DNA of 61,011 bases, from the IMG/VR virus record IMGVR_UViG_3300007538_000027, positions 1 to 61,011 of that record; one strand, written 5' to 3'. Origin of the DNA: a virus. The notes under the pieces are model-generated. The model was given only the letters and a program-made list of their open reading frames with translations. It had not been told where the DNA came from and searched no databases. A program made the position numbers and the translations under genes. Below, piece by piece: positions 32,523 to 40,679 of the stretch; the stretch's first letter is position 1; every line of letters starts with the position of its first letter.

Positions 32523-32765
32523 CTATACACTTTCCGTATCAAACTCTGACCAAGTATGCTCGAACCCACTCTGGTCCCACATAGCATCTCCAATATGTTC
32601 ATTCTGCATTTTAAGTCGCCACTCTGTGCCTTTGTACCCAAGTAGTTGGTAGATTTCCATGTCAGAAGTATCCTGCCACTTCTCTTCGGCAATACCTAAT
32701 TCTTGTGTGAAACTACCCTCATATTCAATTGGCACTGCTGGCTTTCTATTCTCTACATAAATCAA
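32523..32765 (-). CDS. Small acidic protein before nrdA, TTG start
   Basis: 80 residues from a TTG 6 bases behind GAGGT. Rich in Trp and Glu. First gene after the promoter at 32797 and upstream of nrdA. No recognised family. Confidence 0.6.
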   Translation of the reverse strand: MIYVENRKPAVPIEYEGSFTQELGIAEEKWQDTSDMEIYQLLGYKGTEWRLKMQNEHIGDAMWDQSGFEHTWSEFDTESV

Positions 32766-32796
32766 ATTACACCTCTTCTTTTACAGTTGAATAGTT

Positions 32797-32825
32797 ATTA
32801 TAGTAGATTACCTCTCCCTAAGCAA
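32797..32825 (-). promoter_or_regulatory. Leftward sigma70-type promoter for the nrd unit
   Basis: Minus strand TTGCTT, 17-bp spacer, TATAAT, 32 bp before the TTG start at 32765. Confidence 0.65.
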
Positions 32826-32852
32826 CCTACTATTCGCGCTAATTTGTGGAAT

Positions 32853-33437
32853 CTAAATCCAACAGATTGTTGGTTCTCCTTCATAGCCAGTTTGAAATTC
32901 TAGCCAGCAATAGGCTGTAGCATTAGGTGACTGTTCGTAGTCCTCTCCTTTTGGACAACTAACCCGTTTGCCAAACACATATACTTTCTTTAGAGGCCAT
33001 TCCTTACTCTTAAATTTATTTGCACGTTTAATACTCTCCAAGGTATTAAGCCTATTGAATATAAATAGATTGTCACACCATAACAAACTCTGATTAATAA
33101 ACTCATATGTAAGTGTGAAAGGTGGGTTAAATACCATCACATGATTTAAGTCAAATTTTCTCGGTTCCATCTCTAAGAAATTACCATAAGTAACGCCATC
33201 TAAGTGAATCGCGTAATCATCCCCGTAGTTTACCAAATCCATGCCGTACACTTGCTTACCTTTATCTTTGAAGAATCTAGTAATATCACCTAAGCCAAAG
33301 CTATTGTCAACCACTGTAGTTGCACGTTTAAGTACATGTGGTGCGTTATCCCATAACAACTGCAAAGACTCCTTAGAAGTGGTATACAGGTCGTTTCTAT
33401 GTGCATCTTTGTTACGTTTAGTATTTGCAGTTGCCAA
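32853..33437 (-). CDS. Putative DNA N6-adenine methyltransferase-like protein, TTG start
   Basis: 194 residues from a TTG behind GGAGG. NDLYTTSKESLQLL at the start, VVDNSFGLGDITRFF as a degenerate SAM-binding motif I and VFNPPFTLTYEFI as motif IV (NPPF) fit the phage Dam-like methyltransferases that protect DNA from restriction or mark it. The DPF/Y-G-x-G motif is weakened to DNSFGLG, so activity is uncertain. Confidence 0.7.
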   Translation of the reverse strand: MATANTKRNKDAHRNDLYTTSKESLQLLWDNAPHVLKRATTVVDNSFGLGDITRFFKDKGKQVYGMDLVNYGDDYAIHLDGVTYGNFLEMEPRKFDLNHVMVFNPPFTLTYEFINQSLLWCDNLFIFNRLNTLESIKRANKFKSKEWPLKKVYVFGKRVSCPKGEDYEQSPNATAYCWLEFQTGYEGEPTICWI

Positions 33438-33450
33438 GTATTACTCCTCC

Positions 33451-33945
33451 TTACGGTCTTACAATATTTCGAATTGGCTTATTTGGGTCAACACGTTTAT
33501 CTAGTGCAGCCATACCATCATCGTAGAATTTCTTATTACCGATAGTAGAGATATTCTCCATCAATGTCTTATCCATACCAGATAATGTCAATACTTCATT
33601 CTCAATATATACACGTTCCATGAAATGTGACTTTACCTTGCTGAATACAATACACCCATCTTCATCTACATGCAATACTTCTTTGCGAACCTTACCATTG
33701 TATATTATTGATGGGTAAGTTAAATATGGACGGTCTTTATCTCGAATACGTACACCTTCATAAACTGCATAACCCCCACCATTAATATCCACTTGGAAAC
33801 CTAACATGAATAACACCCTAGGTGTAATAGGTTTACCATTTGACATTAGTTGTTCTGGCATTAAAGTTGCAACGTAATTAACTACATCAATACTTACTGA
33901 ACATGGTAAAGCACATTTATCTTTCATATTTTTAAAATAACTCAA
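33451..33945 (-). CDS. Hypothetical protein, TTG start
   Basis: 164 residues from a TTG 8 bases behind AGGAG; the first ATG in frame is 26 bases away from that site. Beta-rich. Lies between the DHFR gene and the methyltransferase gene. No recognised family. Confidence 0.65.
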   Translation of the reverse strand: MSYFKNMKDKCALPCSVSIDVVNYVATLMPEQLMSNGKPITPRVLFMLGFQVDINGGGYAVYEGVRIRDKDRPYLTYPSIIYNGKVRKEVLHVDEDGCIVFSKVKSHFMERVYIENEVLTLSGMDKTLMENISTIGNKKFYDDGMAALDKRVDPNKPIRNIVRP

Positions 33946-33971
33946 TATTGTTTCTCCTGATTTTATTATAA

Positions 33972-34484
33972 TTATTTACGTTTCCAAACTGTCACACTTG
34001 TAGTGGTACCCAGTTTGGTTAAATTATCAAAGTACCAATCTTTTTCATTAGCCCACAAGAAACTCATATCAAAATAAGTATCAGCCTCTGGGAAATCTTC
34101 ATTTACCAATGTCCAGTGAATTTCATCTATATATGGAAGTAATTGTTGGTAGATAGAAGACCCTCCAATAACCCATGCATCTAAGTGGCTGAAAATACTC
34201 TTACCACTTAAAATAGACTTAACCAGACTATCCATACTTACTTTATATGAACCATCATCCTGTTCACCATTACCTTTAGAGGATACTACATAATTAATTC
34301 TATTAGGTAGTACTTTACGTTTATTAGGTAAGCTGTCTTGGGTCTTACGTCCCATCACAACAATGTGGTTAGAAGTCTGATCTTGAAAGTAAGTCATATC
34401 CTCTTTGATATAACCCCAAGGGAGTTTACCATCCTGCCCAATTTCAAAATTAGCACCAGTGGCGATAATCATCTTTATAGTCAT
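33972..34484 (-). CDS. folA: Dihydrofolate reductase
   Basis: 170 residues behind AAGGAG. MIIATGANFEIGQDGKLPW, MGRKTQDSL, NRINYVVSS and AWVIGGSSIYQQLLPYIDEIHWT are the DHFR landmarks. It regenerates tetrahydrofolate consumed by thymidylate synthase, whose gene is directly upstream. The active-site acid of the bacterial enzymes, normally in the LPWH...D stretch, is in the region KLPWGYIKEDM. Confidence 0.95.
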   Translation of the reverse strand: MTIKMIIATGANFEIGQDGKLPWGYIKEDMTYFQDQTSNHIVVMGRKTQDSLPNKRKVLPNRINYVVSSKGNGEQDDGSYKVSMDSLVKSILSGKSIFSHLDAWVIGGSSIYQQLLPYIDEIHWTLVNEDFPEADTYFDMSFLWANEKDWYFDNLTKLGTTTSVTVWKRK

Positions 34485-34493
34485 ACTAACTCC

Positions 34494-35333
34494 TTAGGCC
34501 ACTAAATCAAAGTCAATCTTACCTTGAGGTTTATACCCTGTCAAGGTGAAATAGTCTCTTGCATGAATATCTTCTACAACTAAGTCACTAAAACTACTAA
34601 CCCAATCTTCAACTTTAAACTCTACATCTAGTTTATCAGGGGTACGACTTAACTGTTCTTTAACCCCATCAATATGGGAATCATAAATATGTGCATTAAT
34701 AATATTATGTTTAATTCTCCCCATTTTTAAACCTGTTATGTGACATATCATCTTCAGTATAATCCAGCATTGTAATGAGTTAAAGTTACCACCAAGCCCA
34801 TAATCTAAACTTCTACTCTCTGAACACATATGTAATGTTCTGTCTAATATAGTGAATGAGTGTTTATACATGCATGGTGTGATACATCCATACTGGAACT
34901 TCTCAGGTCTCCAGAAGTTAATCATCATGCGCCTATCATCAATACCCGACATTAGCTTGGTGAATAAATCCCATAATTCCCAATCCTCAAGAGCTGCTCC
35001 ATAAACAAGACCTAAGTGGTTTTCTCCCTTACGGTGTGGGTTGTTAATCCAATCTTTGGTTTCGTTTGCGTTGCAATACCAACTTCGAGTACCAATCTTA
35101 TCAAACTGGTCAGCCCATTCATATCTACGAAGGTAACCCAACATCTCTGCCCAAGCTGATACGGGGAAACTCTTCTTAGTAGATAATAGAGGAATTTCTT
35201 CAGGTTCGTACCACAATGTGTGTTCTGGTATAGTCAAGCAACGTCTACCTGTTCGTACATTATCAACCCATACACCTTCAGTTAGGATACGTTGACCCAG
35301 CTCAAGGTATTGTTGCTCATAGTTTACTGACAA
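34494..35333 (-). CDS. thyA: Thymidylate synthase, TTG start
   Basis: 279 residues from a TTG behind AAAGGAGG. The catalytic Cys lies in GCITPCMYKHSF; the phosphate-binding ESRSLD and the DYGLGGNFN segment follow, keeping the Asn (E. coli Asn177) that selects dUMP. It methylates dUMP to dTMP with methylene-tetrahydrofolate. The usual His after the Cys is Met and the Gln before RS is Ser, so a related pyrimidine hydroxymethylase is a less likely alternative. Adjacent to DHFR. Confidence 0.9.
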   Translation of the reverse strand: MSVNYEQQYLELGQRILTEGVWVDNVRTGRRCLTIPEHTLWYEPEEIPLLSTKKSFPVSAWAEMLGYLRRYEWADQFDKIGTRSWYCNANETKDWINNPHRKGENHLGLVYGAALEDWELWDLFTKLMSGIDDRRMMINFWRPEKFQYGCITPCMYKHSFTILDRTLHMCSESRSLDYGLGGNFNSLQCWIILKMICHITGLKMGRIKHNIINAHIYDSHIDGVKEQLSRTPDKLDVEFKVEDWVSSFSDLVVEDIHARDYFTLTGYKPQGKIDFDLVA

Positions 35334-35345
35334 TACAACCTCCTT

Positions 35346-35828
35346 TTATAAACCTTGAGCTTTTGCCAATTCTTCTTGTGCTTCCTTTAACTTCTGCTGT
35401 GCTGCAGCCATTAGTTTGTCCTTTTCTGATACAGGAGGTTTTACTCGGTAGATGTCTCCACTGTACCATTTTGGATTTGGACATCCTTCATAGACCATAT
35501 TATATTGGTCAAGGTACTCAATACTATCACCATCTACCCAAGCACCTAGTAAATCCTTTTTAGTATGATTATCTAATTCTCCAAAGGTAAGTGTTAGTTT
35601 AGTAAGACTCTGACCATCTTCTACCAATTCAAAATACTGCGCCTCTTTATGTGTAATTGGACATAACTCTCCTAGCCAACCATTATTTGATGTATCTACT
35701 TTATCTAACTTAATAACGCCATTTTCAACACAGTCCTCATAGATTCCAGCATTTTGGTGGTGGCTAACAAAGTACCTCTCTTTATCAACCAATCTATAAC
35801 TTTTACCTTCTTCTAATTTAGTTACCAT
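35346..35828 (-). CDS. Hypothetical protein with YR-motif domain and coiled-coil tail
   Basis: 160 residues. A central domain (LGAWVDGDSIEYLDQ...NPKWYSGDIYRVKPP) is paralogous in pattern to the product at 45269 (W-x-G/D-IE-Y...W-YRV). The C-terminal 30 residues (DKLMAAAQQKLKEAQEELAK) form a coiled coil. No function known. Confidence 0.7.
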   Translation of the reverse strand: MVTKLEEGKSYRLVDKERYFVSHHQNAGIYEDCVENGVIKLDKVDTSNNGWLGELCPITHKEAQYFELVEDGQSLTKLTLTFGELDNHTKKDLLGAWVDGDSIEYLDQYNMVYEGCPNPKWYSGDIYRVKPPVSEKDKLMAAAQQKLKEAQEELAKAQGL

Positions 35829-35840
35829 ACCACTTCTCCT

Positions 35841-36017
35841 CTAGATATAAAACCCATTAACAATATTAATCAGCTTAAATATAGCCCAACCAATACCACT
35901 CATCATAACCATTAAAATTTGTGACTTGAATTCTTTAACCGACATCTCTTTGTTAGTTGCAACACAGATTATCATAAATATAAAGAATGTCAACATTACT
36001 TGGATATCAATCGACAT
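35841..36017 (-). CDS. Small membrane protein
   Basis: 58 residues (begins MSIDIQVMLTFFIFMIICV) behind AAGGAAT, with two hydrophobic segments (about 6-19 and 34-56). Overlaps the end of the upstream gene by 11 bases. Holin-like in size, but unproven. Confidence 0.6.
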   Translation of the reverse strand: MSIDIQVMLTFFIFMIICVATNKEMSVKEFKSQILMVMMSGIGWAIFKLINIVNGFYI

Positions 36018-36345
36018 TATTTATTCCTTGTGCAAGTTGTAGTCCACAGTAAACTTTTAAGTCTCCCTTCAAACGAAAATCTTCCATGTAGGATTTCAAT
36101 TCTGCCAGTAATTTAGGATCGGTATCTACTGGCATTGTTAAGACTTCATCGAATACGTTAAGTGCTTCGCACAATTCAAGTAGGATTAGTGTGATGTCTT
36201 TATCCTCAATTTCAATAATGTTACCGTTGATGTTCCCTAGTACAGAAGTATTATCTGTCAAGTTAGATTCAATGTCAACAACCTTTTGATATGAGTTGTA
36301 TTTATTTAATAGTGATGTAACGAAGTTACGTGTTTCTAAGTTCAT
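36007..36345 (-). CDS. Hypothetical protein
   Basis: 112 residues, mixed helical, behind AGGAGTAAGACTAT. No recognised family. Confidence 0.65.
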   Translation of the reverse strand: MNLETRNFVTSLLNKYNSYQKVVDIESNLTDNTSVLGNINGNIIEIEDKDITLILLELCEALNVFDEVLTMPVDTDPKLLAELKSYMEDFRLKGDLKVYCGLQLAQGINNVD

Positions 36346-36351
36346 ATAGTC

Positions 36352-36543
36352 TTACTCCTCTACAATGACTGCACCAATATCTAAAAATTCATTAGCCCAC
36401 TCATGTGCATACTCCTGAATGTCACGCTCAGTAAGAGCATCACAATCATCTTGTGAAAACCCCCAATCTTCAATTAAGTCAATAATCTCTTTGCGACAAG
36501 AGTGTATATTATTTCCGTTGTCACACCATACTTCAATTTTCAT
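36352..36543 (-). CDS. Small acidic hypothetical protein
   Basis: 63 residues, acidic (SQDDCDALTERDIQEYAHEWANE). Ribosome site GGAGGGGG. Four bases after the A1-like gene. No recognised family. Confidence 0.6.
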   Translation of the reverse strand: MKIEVWCDNGNNIHSCRKEIIDLIEDWGFSQDDCDALTERDIQEYAHEWANEFLDIGAVIVEE

Positions 36544-36547
36544 TTTA

Positions 36548-38149
36548 TCACCCCCTCCATTTTTTACATCTCTTTAAGGTAATCATAGTACGTTTACCAT
36601 TAGGGTATGTAACTACGTGACTGTGGCTCCAAGATGAACCACCAACAGCATTATATCCCATATTAAGTTTACCAGACACACCTGCTACCCACACGCCATC
36701 CAATATGTTTGCTGAGTGCTGATGTCCTATAGTCACCTTACAACCCCAAGCTCGGAATGTAGCAGTACTTGGTCTTGAGCCGTTATTTCCTTCTGAACCG
36801 TGACTCTCCTTACTAATACCAGCAACTTTGTATGGACTACTTCCATCTATAAACTCTACGTCATCCAAACCATCCACATACTTCTTCATTGCATACTCTA
36901 ACACACAAAAATCTTTATTCAAGCGTATATTTTGATAAGTTTTCAGTTGCATCTCTAAGAAGAATTCTGCATTAACAGGGTCATTACGATAATCCTCTTT
37001 ACGTAAGTATTGTTGCAATGCTAGGTCATGATTACTTTGTACCACAACAGTCTTTATATTGGGACGTAACATAGTCTTCATAAGGTTACCTGACGCAATT
37101 ACTTCATCCAACACACTCTCCGTCCCTTGCACATGCATCTTAAATTTGAAGTAAGGATCATTTATATTATGATGATTACGATTTTTCATGTCAAAGAAAT
37201 CATTCAAAAATTGAACGGAGGGTTTTAATACATCAATTATACCACCCTCCCCCCATGAAGTTTTTGCAACATCATCATCTATTTTAGCTGCATGTATATC
37301 CCCCCAGTTTATACCTGCAACGCAATGCCCCCCAGTAACACCATCTTTGGTGTAGTATTCCACTCCGTTTGCAACATCATAGAAATTACCAGTAATCTTT
37401 TCTCCGCTTAACTGCCTAACAAACCAATCACCTTCATCATCAATCTCAACTACCAACGCTGAGAAACTATGATGATGTTCTGCCAACTGCCCTGCTTTTT
37501 GTGGACGATATTGTCTTTGTGTTACAGTCCCTGTGGTGTACATAAACCTAGCTCCTGTATGTAACGGTGCTGGTAGGCTTAACATTTGTAACTTAGCATG
37601 TGGAATTATACAACTCTCTTGGTTTACGTAATTCTGCATACCACTCATAGGGTTTTTTGCAGTAGGTAAGATATTCAACTCACCACTCCACACTAAACCT
37701 TTAGCAATTTGACAACTCTGATCAACAATATAATCACGTATCTTTGGGTCAAACCAAGTATCGTCTGTAGTACCTGATTGGAAACCTTTCTTATTGTAGA
37801 TATAAGTACCTATCATTAATTCCGCATTATTGTGTTTGCAATAAACCTCTAATGCCTTAAGGAATCCATCGTGGACGTAGGTATTGTTCTGTGCTGATGT
37901 AAATACAAAACGTTTACCTTGTAATTTCCTACGTGATTCTTCTGGGCGTTTAATATAACCACCTGCAGTGGGTTTGTCCTCCTCCTTCTCCCAGAATTCA
38001 GTGTATGTTTCCTTTCTCAATAAGTCTCCAATAGTAGACTTACCAACTCCATAAATCTCAGCAATCTTACGACTTGATAAACCATCTTGTGATGTAAGTC
38101 GTTTGATTTCTATGATGTCATCATTACTAAATATACGTTTATTACTCAA
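36548..38149 (-). CDS. HTH-metallophosphoesterase, T5 A1-like, TTG start
   Basis: 533 residues from a TTG behind GGAG. Residues about 5-45 are a helix-turn-helix (IKRLTSQDGLSSRKIAEIYGVGKSTIGDLL). The rest holds calcineurin-like phosphoesterase motifs: GINWGDIHAAKI (GDxH), VVVQSNHDLAL (normally GNHD, here SNHD) and KVTIGHQHSANI (GHxH). Order and length resemble the T5 A1 protein, which is needed for breakdown of host DNA and for takeover. DNA binding plus metal-dependent nuclease activity is the likely role; the homology claim needs a profile search. Confidence 0.75.
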   Translation of the reverse strand: MSNKRIFSNDDIIEIKRLTSQDGLSSRKIAEIYGVGKSTIGDLLRKETYTEFWEKEEDKPTAGGYIKRPEESRRKLQGKRFVFTSAQNNTYVHDGFLKALEVYCKHNNAELMIGTYIYNKKGFQSGTTDDTWFDPKIRDYIVDQSCQIAKGLVWSGELNILPTAKNPMSGMQNYVNQESCIIPHAKLQMLSLPAPLHTGARFMYTTGTVTQRQYRPQKAGQLAEHHHSFSALVVEIDDEGDWFVRQLSGEKITGNFYDVANGVEYYTKDGVTGGHCVAGINWGDIHAAKIDDDVAKTSWGEGGIIDVLKPSVQFLNDFFDMKNRNHHNINDPYFKFKMHVQGTESVLDEVIASGNLMKTMLRPNIKTVVVQSNHDLALQQYLRKEDYRNDPVNAEFFLEMQLKTYQNIRLNKDFCVLEYAMKKYVDGLDDVEFIDGSSPYKVAGISKESHGSEGNNGSRPSTATFRAWGCKVTIGHQHSANILDGVWVAGVSGKLNMGYNAVGGSSWSHSHVVTYPNGKRTMITLKRCKKWRG

Positions 38150-38172
38150 GTATCTTCTCCTCTAGGTATTTA

Positions 38173-38316
38173 CTATGAATTCTTAGTATTCTTAACAATC
38201 CAATCACCTGCAGCGGTGACAGTCTTAGTAAATTTAACAATATTATTTGCCATATCCACAATAACAATCATTCCAAATTGGTTACGTTGTGGTAATACTC
38301 GATATTGTGTTAACAT
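38173..38316 (-). CDS. Small hypothetical protein
   Basis: 47 residues (begins MLTQYRVLPQRNQFGMIVI) with AAGGAG. Basic, beta-like start. Between the HNH gene and the A1-like gene. No recognised family. Confidence 0.55.
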   Translation of the reverse strand: MLTQYRVLPQRNQFGMIVIVDMANNIVKFTKTVTAAGDWIVKNTKNS

Positions 38317-38325
38317 ATTATCTCC

Positions 38326-38901
38326 TTACACTGTTAATAATTTCCTGTACGCTATCCTACGAAGATCAGTATTACTTAACTCTTTAGGAGGGAACCCTGC
38401 CTTCTTTAGTTCAGCTTTCTGTTTGGCTACTGGTTGTTTTAATTTAGCAATCACAGCCTTCTCTGCTTTAGCTTCCCCAAGAGATACCCCGTAACGTTGA
38501 GAGTATGTTAGTTGTGCGTGGCACTCTATACATAAGCATTCAAGTTCGGCGGCACTCACACCAAGAATACTTTTTGCGAATGGTACTACATCATCAAAAC
38601 TTAATAGTGGATTCTCTCCCTTTTTATGGTTGATTTCAATGTCAGATAATTTCTTAGGTAACCTACACATCTCGCAGTCAACAAGCCATTTAGTACGTGT
38701 ATTAGGATTAATGTCAGGGTATGTGTGTTCATAGAGGTATGCAAGCTTGACTGGGTGCTTCATCCAACTTAGACGCACAGCAGACCTAATCTGAGTACAT
38801 AACTTCTTCTCACTCAACCTACCATCTTCATCCAGTACTTTTAGAAACCCTTCTAACTTCTTCTTTCGTTTTAATATCTCAGCCTTAGTAGCAACAACCA
38901 T
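38326..38901 (-). CDS. HNH endonuclease-like protein
   Basis: 191 residues. CEMCRLPKKLSDIEINHKKGENPL followed by LECLCIECHAQLTYSQRYG is an HNH/zinc-ribbon arrangement (CxxC, then H, then CxxC and the second catalytic region). Free-standing HNH genes in phages are often homing endonucleases; the intron in nrdA is 7 kb away. The start overlaps nothing but follows the preceding stop directly. Confidence 0.75.
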   Translation of the reverse strand: MVVATKAEILKRKKKLEGFLKVLDEDGRLSEKKLCTQIRSAVRLSWMKHPVKLAYLYEHTYPDINPNTRTKWLVDCEMCRLPKKLSDIEINHKKGENPLLSFDDVVPFAKSILGVSAAELECLCIECHAQLTYSQRYGVSLGEAKAEKAVIAKLKQPVAKQKAELKKAGFPPKELSNTDLRRIAYRKLLTV

Positions 38902-39054
38902 CTAACCTCCAAAACTCACATGTATAAAACTGAATACCCACAAAATAAACTCAATCACACTCCAACCTACTACACCTAAAACTACAGCTAGAAATAGTAA
39001 CATACTTGTTGTGATTACAGGAGCATAACCTTTCTGCTTACTTCCAAAACTCAT
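38902..39054 (-). CDS. Small membrane protein
   Basis: 50 residues (begins MSFGSKQKGYAPVITTS) with GGAGGT and one long hydrophobic segment (about 16-46). Its stop is directly adjacent to the HNH gene start. Begins MSFGS like the broken gene at 39067 begins MSFGN. Confidence 0.6.
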   Translation of the reverse strand: MSFGSKQKGYAPVITTSMLLFLAVVLGVVGWSVIEFILWVFSFIHVSFGG

Positions 39055-39066
39055 ATTTTACCTCCA

Positions 39067-39221
39067 CTAGTCAGGACTTCTACCACAACCCTTGCATTGC
39101 CAATACCCACAAGAACACCCACCATCTGGGTATGGTTCACTTCCTTCAGGTATTCCCCAAAACCATCATCTAATTCATCGTCTTCCTGTGTAGTATACTC
39201 ATCCTCGTTTCCAAAACTCAT
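39067..39221 (-). pseudogene. Small Cys-rich gene broken by a one-base frameshift
   Basis: The ATG at 39221 opens MSFGNEDEYTTQEDDELDDGF, acidic; then the frame must slip by one base in the run TTTTGGGG to continue into GIPEGSEPYPDGGCSCGYW and QCKGCGRSPD, a zinc-ribbon-like tail ending at 39067. One missing T would join them to a 51-residue protein. In the unshifted frame translation runs on to a TGA overlapping the start at 39054. Causes could be a sequencing error, real decay or programmed frameshifting. Confidence 0.5.
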
Positions 39222-39522
39222 ACCATTTCTCCTCTAGTTTAGTATTCTTAATAGTAACCCAACCTTCCTCTTGACACTTCCAGCATGGTTCAAACATTCC
39301 ATTACAAAACACAGCGTGTTCTATCTTACATACGCTGCATGGCATATTATGTGTTGCCAGCATACCACTGTCATGCATATACACTTCTACTTGTGGCAAG
39401 TCCTTACATAAATCCTCTGCTTCTTCATAAGGAATAAAACCATCACCATTTGTATAGTATGCAGTGTAATTAGCTTTCTCGTAACAAACAGATTCTGGAT
39501 ATTTTAGTTTAGTAGTCATCAT
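39199..39522 (-). CDS. Cys-rich hypothetical protein
   Basis: 107 residues, start overlapping the end of the upstream gene. MPCSVCKIEHAVFCNGMFEPCWKCQEEGW is a likely zinc-binding region with five Cys. No family recognised. Confidence 0.65.
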   Translation of the reverse strand: MMTTKLKYPESVCYEKANYTAYYTNGDGFIPYEEAEDLCKDLPQVEVYMHDSGMLATHNMPCSVCKIEHAVFCNGMFEPCWKCQEEGWVTIKNTKLEEKWYEFWKRG

Positions 39523-39799
39523 CTACTGTTACTTCTTTGTCCAGAGGAAATAAGAATGTTGTCCAGTAACCCTGTTGAGTGTCTAAGTTAACCACTAAAT
39601 AACCTCCCCATTCAGTTTTATCTTCTGTTTGGTAACCACCGTAAGTATTACCATCTTCATTGTGCAAATCTTCAATTGAGTTATCTGTATTCCATTTGAA
39701 GTCTTTATCATCACGACACCACATACAATCTACAACTTCCATCATAGTTGCAATTTCAATTTCATCTAGAATTTGTTTTAACTGTGTAATTTTATCCAT
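39509..39799 (-). CDS. Acidic hypothetical protein
   Basis: 96 residues, acidic, Asp/Glu/Trp-rich. Its ribosome site GGAGGA sits in the loop of a small CACA/TGTG hairpin (39791-39804), which may affect translation. No recognised family. Confidence 0.6.
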   Translation of the reverse strand: MDKITQLKQILDEIEIATMMEVVDCMWCRDDKDFKWNTDNSIEDLHNEDGNTYGGYQTEDKTEWGGYLVVNLDTQQGYWTTFLFPLDKEVTVDDDY

Positions 39800-39866
39800 T
39801 CACATCCTCCTGTGTAACATACTACACTTTATCAATAATTAAGTTTAAATAACACACAATAGTGTA

Positions 39867-40151
39867 TCAAACTACACCTAACAACTCATCCTTTTTAGAT
39901 GTCCATATACGTAACCCTTCCTTGTCTCTCACAGATAATTGATCCATTTCCTCTAGCAACCTAACAAATTCAATGTTACGTTTAACTGCATCCGAGTTCA
40001 AAGCTTCTGTCACCAACTCCTTAATAGCAGCACTCTCATATGCCTCAGTAAGAGTTGGGTGTTGTTTAACATATTCTTTCAGTTGGAACACTGTATTTTT
40101 AGGTAGCCCAACTTTAAACCATTTATATATTTCTTTTCTAGGTGGTGCCAA
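39867..40151 (-). CDS. Hypothetical helical protein, TTG start
   Basis: 94 residues from a TTG behind GGAGGG. Basic N-terminus (APPRKEIYKWFKVGLPKNT) followed by helices; a DNA-binding ribbon-helix-helix protein is possible but unproven. Confidence 0.6.
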   Translation of the reverse strand: MAPPRKEIYKWFKVGLPKNTVFQLKEYVKQHPTLTEAYESAAIKELVTEALNSDAVKRNIEFVRLLEEMDQLSVRDKEGLRIWTSKKDELLGVV

Positions 40152-40168
40152 GTTAATACCCTCCTATA

Positions 40169-40594
40169 CTAAATTAACTTTGTAGTCCAAGTAGGCTTTA
40201 GATTGATTACTTCATAGTTAATACCAAAGTATATAAAACCATCTTCTTTCTCTACTAGGTAAAAACTTTCACTGGCAGTGTCTCCTAATGAGTATGAATA
40301 TACCTTCAACCACTCAAAACTCTTTAACTCTTTTAGTGCACTAATATCTGGATTAGTCTTAATAGACTCATGTAAATATCTCATAAAAAGATTCCCAACA
40401 AAGTGTTCAGTATGACTAGTTATATTATTACTACTACAGTAACTTTCCAGTTTACATTTAAACCTATCAGGTACCTTTACTTCAGCATTTGTTATCACCC
40501 CGTCTGATACTTCCCCATCAGAGTATATAACTCTCTCTGTCAACTCAAAATCTGCAAGTCCAAGTAATGCAGTGTAATCTTTAACCACCTTCAT
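40169..40594 (-). CDS. Hypothetical protein
   Basis: 141 residues, helical/beta mix, acidic. First gene after the dyad-containing promoter at 40642. No recognised family. Confidence 0.65.
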   Translation of the reverse strand: MKVVKDYTALLGLADFELTERVIYSDGEVSDGVITNAEVKVPDRFKCKLESYCSSNNITSHTEHFVGNLFMRYLHESIKTNPDISALKELKSFEWLKVYSYSLGDTASESFYLVEKEDGFIYFGINYEVINLKPTWTTKLI

Positions 40595-40611
40595 ATAGTA
40601 ATCCCCTATTT

Positions 40612-40659
40612 AATCAGCTATGTTTTAGTTATCCATACTAAATTTTAGCATAGCTGATT
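40612..40659. repeat. Perfect 11-bp inverted repeat overlapping a leftward promoter
   Basis: AATCAGCTATG (40612-40622) and CATAGCTGATT (40649-40659). The right arm lies in the promoter spacer, the left arm downstream of the transcription start; looping by a repressor would cover the promoter. Confidence 0.6.
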
Positions 40660-40669
40660 GTGGTGTCAA
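40642..40669 (-). promoter_or_regulatory. Leftward sigma70-type promoter
   Basis: Minus strand TTGACA, 16-bp spacer, TAAAAT, directly after the exonuclease-like gene at 40680. Confidence 0.7.
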
Positions 40670-40679
40670 GGTTTATTTC

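Noticed and set aside
32480-32692. 70-codon leftward frame overlapping the gene before nrdA
   Set aside because: It is a shadow of the better-supported 32523-32765 frame and the nrdA start.
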